Assembly (NCBI GenBank): GCA_903844135.1
Contig: CAIMSN010000145.1
Coordinates: 1-62,938 of the forward strand
Direction of reading: 5' to 3'
Origin: an uncultured Rhodospirillales bacterium
GTDB taxonomy: Bacteria; Pseudomonadota; Alphaproteobacteria; Acetobacterales; Acetobacteraceae
DNA length: 62,938 nucleotides
How positions within the stretch are numbered: the stretch's first letter is position 1; each line of letters starts with the position of its first letter. Below the pieces are notes generated by a model that made no database searches, was not told the origin of the DNA, and saw only the letters and a program-made list of their open reading frames with translations. Positions 8,850 to 15,789 of this stretch are shown here, one piece after another. The position numbers and the translations under genes are program-made.

Positions 8850-10556
8850 ATGTGCGCGCCTGGCGACGAGACCGGCTCCCCTCCCGTCGCGGCGTCGGAT
8901 GCCCGGCTCGACGAGTCGGGCATCCGACGGCTGCTCGGCGCCCTCCCGCAACTGGTCTGGCGGTCCGGCGACCATGGGGTTTGGGACTGGGTCGGTCCGC
9001 AATGGGGCGCCTATACCGGGGACGATGCGGGCACCAGCCTCGGCAAAGGCTGGCTCCAGTTCGTGCATCCCGACGACCGGCCGGCGACGGTGCGGGCCTG
9101 GGAGTCGGCCGGCATCCTCGGCGCCCTGGAAGTCGAGCACAGGCTGCGACGCAGCGATGGCGCCTATCGCTGGTATCAGACCCGCGCCGCCTGCCTGCCC
9201 GACGACGATCCGGCGGCGCCGGATCGAAGCTGGGTCGGGACCTCGACCGATGTCGACGTCGTCCGTCGCACCCAGGACCGCATCCAGTTCCTCGCCTACC
9301 ACGACGTCCTGACCGGCGCCGCCAACCGCGCCCTGCTGGAGAAGGTGCTGCACCAGACGGTCGATGCCGCGACCCTCGGCGCCGGCTGGTGCAACGTCCT
9401 GTTCGTCGATCTCGACCGGTTCAAGGCGGTGAACGACCGCCTGGGTCATGGCGGCGGCGACGATCTGCTGCGGCTGTTCGCGGAGCGTCTGAGGGGCTGC
9501 CTGCGTGACGGCGACCTGCTCGCCCGCACCGGCGGCGACGAGTTCGTCGTGCTGCAGCGGGCCGGACCGCCGGAGGAGCCGACCCAGCTCGCCGAACGGC
9601 TGCGTCGCGCGCTGGCGCAGGGTTTCACCGTGCAGGGCGCCGCGCTCCGCGTCACCGCCAGCATCGGCATCGCCGGCCTCGCTTTGGGCGAGACGGGCGC
9701 GGCGGAGACCTTGCTGCTCCAGGCCGATCTCGCCGTCTATCGCGCCAAGGCGGCCGGCGGCGACTGCGCGCGCTTCTATGAATCCTGGATGGAGGCGATG
9801 CTGCGCGCGCACCGCACCCTGGAATGCGACCTGCGACGGGCGATCGCCAACCACGAGCTGGACGCGCACTACCAGCCGATCATCGATATCGCCACCGGGC
9901 AGGTCATCGGTTTCGAGGCGCTGGCCCGCTGGCGGCATCCGCAGCGTGGCCTGCTGCTGGCGGCGAGCTTCCTCCCGCTCGCCGAGGAGGCCAGGCTGAT
10001 GCCGGCGATCGGCGCCACGGTGCTCGATCTGGCCTGCTCCGCCGCCGCGCTCTGGGACCGGCGGCTGGGGGTGACGGTCAACGTGTCGGCGTCGGAGTTC
10101 GCCGACGGCGATCTGCTGCGGACGGTGAGCGACGCGCTGGCGACCGCCGGCCTGTCGCCGGAGCGGCTGGAACTGGACGTCACCGAGGCGCTGCTCACCG
10201 TCGACGACCACCACGCGATCGCGACCCTGCATGACATCCGTGCGCTCGGCGTCAGGATCGCGCTGGACAATTTCGGCGCCGGCACCGCCAGCCTGGCGGC
10301 GCTATGCCGGTTTCCGTTCGACGCGGTCAGGGTCGACGGGTCGCTGGTGCGCGGAATGCAGGCGGATCCGGCCTGCTACGCGATGGTCAAGAGCGTGGTC
10401 GCGCTGGCGGTGAGTCTCGACCTGCAGGTCACCGCGGCGGGCGTCGAGACCGCGACCGAGCTGGCGGTGCTGCAATCGATCGGCTGCCGACAGGCGCAGG
10501 GTTTCCTGTTCGGCAGGCCGGTCGCCGAGAGCGAATCGCTGCTGGTCAGCCTCTGA
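8850..10556 (+). CDS. PAS-GGDEF-EAL protein with degraded EAL domain (probable diguanylate cyclase)
   Basis: A 568-residue soluble c-di-GMP protein. Residues ~24-137 are a PAS/PAC sensor. Residues ~145-310 are a GGDEF domain with intact GGDEF (228-232) and an RxxD inhibitory I-site (Arg219-Asp222) five residues upstream, so cyclase activity with product feedback is expected. Residues ~325-568 are an EAL domain keeping EAL (356-358), Asn411, Glu533 and the late Gln. Several catalytic or metal positions differ: ELDVTE has Asp443 for Glu, LDNFG has Asn474 for the second Asp, VRVD has Arg494 for Lys, and AAGVET has Ala530 for Glu. Phosphodiesterase activity is therefore doubtful and the domain may be regulatory. 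The gene stands alone, divergent from crp/fnr. Confidence 0.92.
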   Translation: MCAPGDETGSPPVAASDARLDESGIRRLLGALPQLVWRSGDHGVWDWVGPQWGAYTGDDAGTSLGKGWLQFVHPDDRPATVRAWESAGILGALEVEHRLRRSDGAYRWYQTRAACLPDDDPAAPDRSWVGTSTDVDVVRRTQDRIQFLAYHDVLTGAANRALLEKVLHQTVDAATLGAGWCNVLFVDLDRFKAVNDRLGHGGGDDLLRLFAERLRGCLRDGDLLARTGGDEFVVLQRAGPPEEPTQLAERLRRALAQGFTVQGAALRVTASIGIAGLALGETGAAETLLLQADLAVYRAKAAGGDCARFYESWMEAMLRAHRTLECDLRRAIANHELDAHYQPIIDIATGQVIGFEALARWRHPQRGLLLAASFLPLAEEARLMPAIGATVLDLACSAAALWDRRLGVTVNVSASEFADGDLLRTVSDALATAGLSPERLELDVTEALLTVDDHHAIATLHDIRALGVRIALDNFGAGTASLAALCRFPFDAVRVDGSLVRGMQADPACYAMVKSVVALAVSLDLQVTAAGVETATELAVLQSIGCRQAQGFLFGRPVAESESLLVSL

Positions 10557-10621
10557 CCGGACACGATCAGCCGCGACGACCCTGCACGCGATGCGATCGG
10601 CCTGCGCGCACCCTGCCGGAC

Positions 10622-11542
10622 TTACGCCACGCGCCGGGCGAGGCTGAACGCATCCGCGGCCAGCCGCAGCGGGCGGGTCTCCGCGTCGGAGCGCGCCGCG
10701 CGGATCAGCGACGCGAAATGCGCGTAGAGGCGCGGATATTCCGCGTCCGCTTCCTCGACCAGGGTGGCGCCGTCGAGCCTGAGCGCCGCCCCGCCGCGCG
10801 ACAGCGACAGCGCGCCGCCATCGTCCAGCGTCCAGTCGATCGACCAGGTCTCCTCGCCGCGATGGTCCCAGTCGAAATCGGCGGTGAAACCGGTCTCTCG
10901 CGTCGGCGTGGCGAGGTCGAGCATCGCCGCCACCGGCGTGTGTTCGCCGGGCCGGATCCGGAACCGCGCACCGCGCACGAACAGCGGCTCGGGCAGGCAG
11001 GCGACCGCGATCGACAACGCGTTCACCCCTGGATCGAACACCCCCATGCCGCCCGGCTGCCAGAACCAGTCCACGCCGGGGTGGAATTTGTGCACGTCCT
11101 CGCGCCAGACGATGCGCATCGCGCCGGCGCCGCGCGCGGCGAGGAGGCGTCGCGCCGGGGCCACCGCGCCGGCGAACATCGAATGCCAGGCGGCGAACAG
11201 GCTCAGCCCGGCGCCGCGCGCCAGCGCCGCCAGATCGTCGATCTCGGCGACGGTCTGCGCCGGCGGCTTTTCCAGCAGCACGTGCAGTCCGGCCGCCAGC
11301 GCGGTCCGCGCCAGACGGTAGCGGACCTGCGGCGGGGTGCAGAACGCCACCGCGTCGATCCCGCCGGCGGCGATCATCGCCGCGAGCGACCGGTGCGGCG
11401 TCACCCCGTCCGGCACCGCGGACGGCGCCGGATCGCAGACCGCGACCAGGCGGAAATCCGGCGAACCGGCGAGCGCCGGCAGATGCTGCACCCGCGCGAT
11501 CTGTCCCAGGCCGACCAGACCCACCCGGATCGGCTCGCTCAC
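10622..11542 (-). CDS. Aldose 1-dehydrogenase (L-arabinose/D-galactose type), Gfo/Idh/MocA family
   Basis: A 306-residue NAD(P)-dependent oxidoreductase. The N-terminal Rossmann motif is GLVGLGQIARVQHLPAL. LLEKPPA (the EKP motif with the catalytic Lys) and the substrate-side stretch FHPGVDWFWQPGGMGVFDPG follow. The latter region closely resembles the Azospirillum brasilense L-arabinose 1-dehydrogenase, which also oxidises D-galactose. It would convert the cytosolic aldose to its 1,4-lactone, the first oxidative step. The GTG start overlaps the dgoA stop (GTGA at 11539-11542), so it is the third, coupled gene of a dgoK-dgoA-dehydrogenase operon. No lactonase gene accompanies it; the lactone would open spontaneously or through an enzyme encoded elsewhere. 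Confidence 0.88.
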   Translation of the reverse strand: MSEPIRVGLVGLGQIARVQHLPALAGSPDFRLVAVCDPAPSAVPDGVTPHRSLAAMIAAGGIDAVAFCTPPQVRYRLARTALAAGLHVLLEKPPAQTVAEIDDLAALARGAGLSLFAAWHSMFAGAVAPARRLLAARGAGAMRIVWREDVHKFHPGVDWFWQPGGMGVFDPGVNALSIAVACLPEPLFVRGARFRIRPGEHTPVAAMLDLATPTRETGFTADFDWDHRGEETWSIDWTLDDGGALSLSRGGAALRLDGATLVEEADAEYPRLYAHFASLIRAARSDAETRPLRLAADAFSLARRVA

Positions 11543-12171
11543 GCGATGCTGCCGGTCGCGGCCTTCCAGGCCTCGGCGTAGGCGGCCGCCCGCCTGCCGA
11601 CCTCCGCCGGATCGCGGCCGGGAGCATACAGGCCGGATCCGAGACCGAAGCCGGCGGCGCCGGCGGCGACGAAGCGCGCCACGGTCTCCGGCTGGATGCC
11701 GCCGACCGGCAGGAAGCGGGTGCCGCGCGGAAACACCGCCCGCATCGCCCGCAGCACGTCCGGCCCGACCAGCTCGGCGGGGAACAGCTTCAGCGCGTCG
11801 GCGCCGGCGGCCAGGGCGGCGAAGCCCTCGGTGGGCGTGGCGATGCCGGGGGTGCAGACCAGCCCGGCCGCCTTGGCGGCGCGGATCACCGCCACGTCGG
11901 CATGCGGCATCACGATCAGCCTGCCGCCCGCCTGCCGCACCTGCCCGACCGCCTCGGCGCTCAGCACGGTGCCGGCGCCGATCAGGCAGGTCTCGCCGAA
12001 CCGCTCCGACAGCAGGCGGATGCTCTCGAACGGCTCCGGCGAGTTCAGCGGCACCTCGATGATGCGCATGCCGGACGCGATCAGCGCCTCGGCGACCGGG
12101 ATCGCCTCAGCGGGCGCCAGGCCGCGCAAGATCGCGACATAGGGGGATTGCGCGAGCGCGTCTGTCAGCAC
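11539..12171 (-). CDS. dgoA: 2-dehydro-3-deoxy-6-phosphogalactonate aldolase
   Basis: A 210-residue class I aldolase of the KDPG/KDPGal family, cleaving 2-keto-3-deoxy-6-phosphogalactonate to pyruvate and glyceraldehyde 3-phosphate. Visible catalytic elements are ILRG (Arg16), EVPLNSP (Glu39) and ALKLFPAE with the Schiff-base Lys128. IGAGTVL and the phosphate-binding GLGSGLY segment are also present. Spacing matches E. coli DgoA (205 residues), and EVPLNSP is the galactonate-type variant of the family motif. The GTG start at 12171 lies 7 nt inside dgoK; the longer open frame upstream is spurious. The stop overlaps the start of the aldose dehydrogenase. It completes a De Ley-Doudoroff type galactose route with DgoK. 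Confidence 0.92.
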   Translation of the reverse strand: MLTDALAQSPYVAILRGLAPAEAIPVAEALIASGMRIIEVPLNSPEPFESIRLLSERFGETCLIGAGTVLSAEAVGQVRQAGGRLIVMPHADVAVIRAAKAAGLVCTPGIATPTEGFAALAAGADALKLFPAELVGPDVLRAMRAVFPRGTRFLPVGGIQPETVARFVAAGAAGFGLGSGLYAPGRDPAEVGRRAAAYAEAWKAATGSIA

Positions 12172-13109
12172 GGCGGCGTGTCTCCTGGACGGGGGGCGAG
12201 CAGGCCTGCGGAGAGCGCGATCCGATACAGTCCCCGCACCGCGGCTTCCTGCAGGATGGCCGGCACCAGCCGGCCGAGGGTGGCGAAGGCGAGGGCGTAG
12301 CGTCTCGTCAGCGCCGGCGCGCCGATCAGCACGACGCGGCCGGACGGGTGCAGCGGCAGCGCGCTGCACAGCTCCTCGCCGATCAGCAATCCGGACAGGT
12401 AGTCCGGCGCCAGGGTCTCCGGGAGCTGGCCGGTCAGCGTCAGGGCGCGCGTCGAGAACAGCCGCCTGGCGAGGCCGTCGGCGGCGGCGGCCCGCACCCC
12501 GTCGCGGAACGCGTCGTCGCCCGCTTCGGTCTCCGCCGGTTCCCGACGGTCCACGGCAGTCAGGATCGAGTGCCGGGTCAACACCGCGAACAGCTCGCCG
12601 GTCATGTAGGTCGAGAAACCGGTCAGCACCCGGTTCGCGCTCCTGACCCATTTCGAATGCGTGCCCGGCATCACCAGCACGATCTCGCCGTCCGCATCGG
12701 CCAGCGCCTCGAGCGCGCCGAACGCCTCGGTCTCCTCGCCGCGCATCACGTCCGGTCCGGCCGGATCGAGCAGGCCAGGCACCAGATGCAGCACACCGGC
12801 CCCGGGAATCGCCACCTGGTCGAGGGCGCCGGCCAGGCTGGCGGGATCGCAGGGCAATGCGAGATACGGGACCTGCTTCCAGCCGGCGCGGCTGCCGACC
12901 ATGCCGCAGGCGATCGCCGGCAGTGCGCCGACCGGCCAGCCGTCGGTGATCGAGGCGAACGCGGCGGGATAGCCGCCGTCCGGCAGCGACAGAATGCCCC
13001 AGGGCCTGCTGCGCTGCTCCAGCACGGCGCCGTCAGGCCCGACCAGGAAGGCGCGCAGTGCGCTGGTGCCCCAATCGAGCGCCACGAGCGCTGGTTTATT
13101 GTCCGACAA
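12165..13109 (-). CDS. dgoK: 2-dehydro-3-deoxygalactonokinase, TTG start inside an operator palindrome
   Basis: A 314-residue kinase of the DgoK family (ASKHA fold), phosphorylating 2-keto-3-deoxygalactonate at O6 for DgoA. Landmarks are ALDWGTSALRAFL (phosphate-1 loop), GMVGSRAGW, RGEETE, and MPGTHSKWV with STYMTGELFAVL, all DgoK-typical. The start is TTG at 13109, supported by GGAGG (top-strand CCTCC 13117-13121) with a 7-nt spacer; no ATG is placed as well. The TTG is part of the palindrome TTGTCCGACAA (13099-13109), so an operator sits on the initiation codon. First gene of dgoK-dgoA-aldose dehydrogenase; dgoA begins 7 nt before its end. Confidence 0.93.
   Translation of the reverse strand: MSDNKPALVALDWGTSALRAFLVGPDGAVLEQRSRPWGILSLPDGGYPAAFASITDGWPVGALPAIACGMVGSRAGWKQVPYLALPCDPASLAGALDQVAIPGAGVLHLVPGLLDPAGPDVMRGEETEAFGALEALADADGEIVLVMPGTHSKWVRSANRVLTGFSTYMTGELFAVLTRHSILTAVDRREPAETEAGDDAFRDGVRAAAADGLARRLFSTRALTLTGQLPETLAPDYLSGLLIGEELCSALPLHPSGRVVLIGAPALTRRYALAFATLGRLVPAILQEAAVRGLYRIALSAGLLAPRPGDTPPC
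13099..13109 (-). promoter_or_regulatory. Candidate GntR operator overlapping the dgoK start codon
   Basis: TTGTCCGACAA is a perfect inverted repeat around a central C. On the minus strand its first three bases are the dgoK TTG start codon. Binding here would block transcription elongation or sit over the ribosome start region of the operon. Same motif as 3628-3638; half-matching copies lie at 623 and 14175. The regulator gene begins 75 nt further upstream of dgoK. Confidence 0.6.
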
Positions 13110-13183
13110 AAGAAATCCTCCCGCCGCGTTATGCGCATCGCGCGCCCGCCTGGCAAGATCGCCGGACGGGTTCGGCGGTCCTG

Positions 13184-14044
13184 CTACCGGACCTTGGTGA
13201 GACGTGCGCTCTGCCCGGTCAGCGAGGTCTGCATGTCCTCGAACGCATGGCCGACCAGCAGCGCCATCGCCTGCCGGGCGGAGTCGGCATCACGGAGGCG
13301 GATCGCCTCGAATACGGCGCGATGTTCCGGCAACGGATCGCGCGGCGGCCGTTGCGCCCGGTGCTTGAACAAGGTGGTCCACCAGATCGCCGCCGCGACG
13401 CTGCTGGACAAAGCCGCGATCAGCTCGTTGCCGGTCGCCGACAGGATCGCCTGGTGGAAGGCGCGGTCGGCGGCGCGGCCTTCCTCGCTCGAGAGCTGCA
13501 GCCTGGCCATGGTGCCGAGCGCGTCGCCCATCGCCTCCAGGTCGGAGCGGGTATGGCTGGTGGCCGCCAGCGCCGCGGCGTGCGGCTCGACCATCTGCCG
13601 GATGCCGAACAGGTCGCGCACGAACCCCTCGCTGGGCTTGGTCTCCAGGAACCAGCCGATCACCTCCGGGTCGAGGATGTGCCAGCGCGCGCGCGGGCTG
13701 ACCCGGGTGCCGGTCTTGGTGCGGCTCTCGACCATGCCCTTGGCGGCGAGGATACGCACCGCCTCGCGATAGGCGGTGCGCGAGACCGCGAACTGCTCCG
13801 CCGCCTCGATCTCGCCGGACAGCATGTCGCCGGGTTTCAGGTCCTCGGCGGCGATCCGGATGCCGATGCCGCGCGCGATGCTGTCATGCAGCCGTCGCCC
13901 CGGCTGATGGCCCGGCATCGCGCCGCCGGCGACCGGATCGCCGGCCGGACGCAGCGCTTTACGCTTGCCGGCGACAGAAGCCTTGGCCGCAGGTCCGGTG
14001 TCCGCCGGTTCCCCGGACGTCTGGTGCTCGACCCGATCCGTCAC
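13184..14044 (-). CDS. GntR-family (FadR subfamily) regulator of the sugar-oxidation genes
   Basis: A 286-residue regulator. After a ~42-residue polar N-terminal extension, residues ~48-120 form a GntR winged helix (FAVSRTAYREAVRILAAKGMV), and residues ~135-275 a FadR-type FCD ligand domain. The start chosen is GTG at 14044 with GGAG (14053-14056 on the complement) 8 nt upstream. An in-frame ATG at 13918 would remove the extension. Frames starting further upstream would overlap the divergent dehydrogenase gene. It lies between dgoK (same strand, 75 nt downstream) and the divergent semialdehyde dehydrogenase, and four TTGTC-N-GAC-like sites mark the surrounding sugar operons. It probably represses them until a sugar acid or its 2-keto-3-deoxy derivative binds, as DgoR does; that effector is inferred. 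Confidence 0.88.
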   Translation of the reverse strand: MTDRVEHQTSGEPADTGPAAKASVAGKRKALRPAGDPVAGGAMPGHQPGRRLHDSIARGIGIRIAAEDLKPGDMLSGEIEAAEQFAVSRTAYREAVRILAAKGMVESRTKTGTRVSPRARWHILDPEVIGWFLETKPSEGFVRDLFGIRQMVEPHAAALAATSHTRSDLEAMGDALGTMARLQLSSEEGRAADRAFHQAILSATGNELIAALSSSVAAAIWWTTLFKHRAQRPPRDPLPEHRAVFEAIRLRDADSARQAMALLVGHAFEDMQTSLTGQSARLTKVR

Positions 14045-14174
14045 CTGGCACGCTCCCCACAGGCCGGCCTCGCTGGCTGGCTTTGCGCCTTGCGACGCAT
14101 CATCGGCGCAAAGCCGGTTCCATGCCACTGTGTCACCTGACGGTCCCTTGCCACAGGGTCCATCCGGCATAATT

Positions 14175-14185
14175 TTGTCCGAGTT
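14175..14185 (+). promoter_or_regulatory. Candidate GntR operator in the gntR / semialdehyde dehydrogenase divergent region
   Basis: TTGTCCGAGTT lies 16 nt before the dehydrogenase ATG at 14202 and between it and the divergent gntR gene (start 14044). It shares TTGTCCGA with the palindrome at 13099 and TTGTCCGAGT with the site at 623. Its position would let the regulator control both the dehydrogenase and its own gene. Confidence 0.5.
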
Positions 14186-14201
14186 AACGAAGGAAATCAT
14201 C

Positions 14202-15746
14202 ATGGGCGAACAGACCAGCGCCGGCTTCCGGGCGATCGACCCGCGCACCGGCCGGCCGATCGGGCCGGAACTGGCCATCGACGACGCAACCAGCGTCGCC
14301 GCGGCGGCGGCGCGCGCGGAGCAGGCGTTCGACGCCTATCGTGCGACCCCGCCGGAGACCCGGGCCCGCTTCCTCGAAGCCATCGCCGACGCGCTGGAGT
14401 CGCGGCGTGGCGAGATCGTGGCGGCGGCGGTCGCCGAGTCCGGCCTGCCGGAGGCGCGCATCGGCGGCGAACTCGGACGCACCACCGGCCAGATGCGCCT
14501 GTTCGCGGCCACGCTGCGACGCGGCGACTGGCTCGGCGTCCGTCTCGACCCGGCTCTCCCCGAGCGCACGCCGCTGCCGCGCCCGGATCTGCGCCTGCGC
14601 CGCATCCCGGTCGGCCCGGTGGCGGTGTTCGGCGCCAGCAACTTCCCGCTCGCCTTCTCGGTCGCCGGCGGCGACACCGCATCGGCGCTGGCGGCGGGCT
14701 GTCCGGTGGTGGTGCGCGGCCATCCGGCGCACCCCTACACCAGCGCGCTCGCCGGTGCGGCGATCGCCGAAGCGGTGCGAGCGTGCGGCCTGCCTGAGGG
14801 CGTGTTCTCGCTGGTTTCCGGCCCCGGGATCGCCCTCGGACAGTCGCTGGTGCGCGATCCGCGCATCATGGCGGTCGGCTTCACCGGCTCGCGGGCCGGC
14901 GGGCTCGCCATCGCCAGGAGCGCCGCCGAAAGGCCGGTGCCGATCCCGGTGTTCGCGGAGATGAGCAGCATCAATCCGGTGTTCCTGTGCCCGGATGCGC
15001 TGGAGTCCAAGGCCGAGGCGCTGGCCGACGGCTTCGCCGCGTCGCTGACCCTGGGGGCCGGGCAGTTCTGCACCAACCCCGGCCTGGTGGTCGCGGTGCG
15101 CGGCCCGGCGCTCGACCGGTTCGTCGCCCAGGCCGGCAAGGCGCTGGCCGCCTCTCCCTCCGCCACCATGCTGACCCCCGGCATCCATGCCGCCTACGCG
15201 CGCGGGGTCGAGGCGCGCGGACAGGTCGAGGGCGTCGCGCAGGTCGCGGCCGGTCTGGTCGGCGAAGGCGAGAACCAGTGTCGCGCCGCCCTGTTCGTCA
15301 CCGATGCCGGCCGCTTCATGGCCGAGCCGTCGCTGTCGGACGAGCTGTTCGGCTCCAGCGGGCTTGTGGTCGCGTGCGCCGACGAGGCCGAGTTGCTGTC
15401 GCTCGCCCGTGCCCTGGAGGGCCAGCTCACCGCGACGCTGCACCTCGCCGAGGCGGATCACGGCGTCGCCGCGCGGCTGCTGCCGATCCTGGAACGGCGC
15501 TGCGGCCGCATCCTGTGCAACGGCTGGCCGACCGGGGTCGAGGTCAGCAACGCGATGGTGCATGGCGGACCGTTCCCGTCGACCAGCGACAGCCGGACCA
15601 GCTCGGTCGGTTCGCTGGCGATCGATCGGTTCCTCAGGCCGGTCTGCTACCAGAACCTCCCGGCGGCGCTGCTGCCGCCGGAGCTGTCCGACGACAACCC
15701 GTACCGACTGCCGCGTCTGGTCGACGGGAGGATCGAGACCGCCTGA
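14202..15746 (+). CDS. 2-oxoglutarate semialdehyde (2,5-dioxovalerate) dehydrogenase
   Basis: A 514-residue NAD(P)-dependent aldehyde dehydrogenase of the ketoglutarate-semialdehyde type. It converts the semialdehyde made from 2-keto-3-deoxypentonate into 2-oxoglutarate, the last step of oxidative arabinose/xylose breakdown. Visible are FGASNFPLAFSVAGGD (cofactor and oxyanion region), VGFTGSRAGG, EMSSINP with the base Glu, and GAGQFCTNPG with the nucleophilic Cys near residue 296. The ATG at 14202 has AAGGA 7 nt upstream; the longer open frame is rejected because it runs into the divergent regulator gene. A GntR-type operator precedes it. The partner 2-keto-3-deoxyarabonate dehydratase is not in the window. 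A role with hydroxyproline or glucarate intermediates is an alternative. Confidence 0.88.
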   Translation: MGEQTSAGFRAIDPRTGRPIGPELAIDDATSVAAAAARAEQAFDAYRATPPETRARFLEAIADALESRRGEIVAAAVAESGLPEARIGGELGRTTGQMRLFAATLRRGDWLGVRLDPALPERTPLPRPDLRLRRIPVGPVAVFGASNFPLAFSVAGGDTASALAAGCPVVVRGHPAHPYTSALAGAAIAEAVRACGLPEGVFSLVSGPGIALGQSLVRDPRIMAVGFTGSRAGGLAIARSAAERPVPIPVFAEMSSINPVFLCPDALESKAEALADGFAASLTLGAGQFCTNPGLVVAVRGPALDRFVAQAGKALAASPSATMLTPGIHAAYARGVEARGQVEGVAQVAAGLVGEGENQCRAALFVTDAGRFMAEPSLSDELFGSSGLVVACADEAELLSLARALEGQLTATLHLAEADHGVAARLLPILERRCGRILCNGWPTGVEVSNAMVHGGPFPSTSDSRTSSVGSLAIDRFLRPVCYQNLPAALLPPELSDDNPYRLPRLVDGRIETA

Positions 15747-15754
15747 CGCCGGCC

Positions 15755-15773
15755 CGCCGCGACGCCTGCGGCG
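15755..15773. terminator. Possible hairpin between convergent genes
   Basis: CGCCGC / GCGGCG (15755-15760 and 15768-15773, 7-nt loop) lies in the 43-nt gap between the convergent semialdehyde dehydrogenase and rpfC genes. It could stop transcripts from either side, but there is no T-tract, and such hairpins arise easily in sequence this GC-rich. Confidence 0.3.
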
Positions 15774-15789
15774 CACGGGGAGCCGGCGG

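Noticed and set aside
12746-13156. Longer dgoK start in another frame reaching 13156
   Set aside because: That frame is not DgoK-like; the TTG at 13109 has a strong GGAGG site and begins the conserved phosphate loop region.
13184-14278. 364-residue version of the GntR regulator
   Set aside because: It would overlap the divergent semialdehyde dehydrogenase start; residues before the GTG at 14044 show no regulator likeness.
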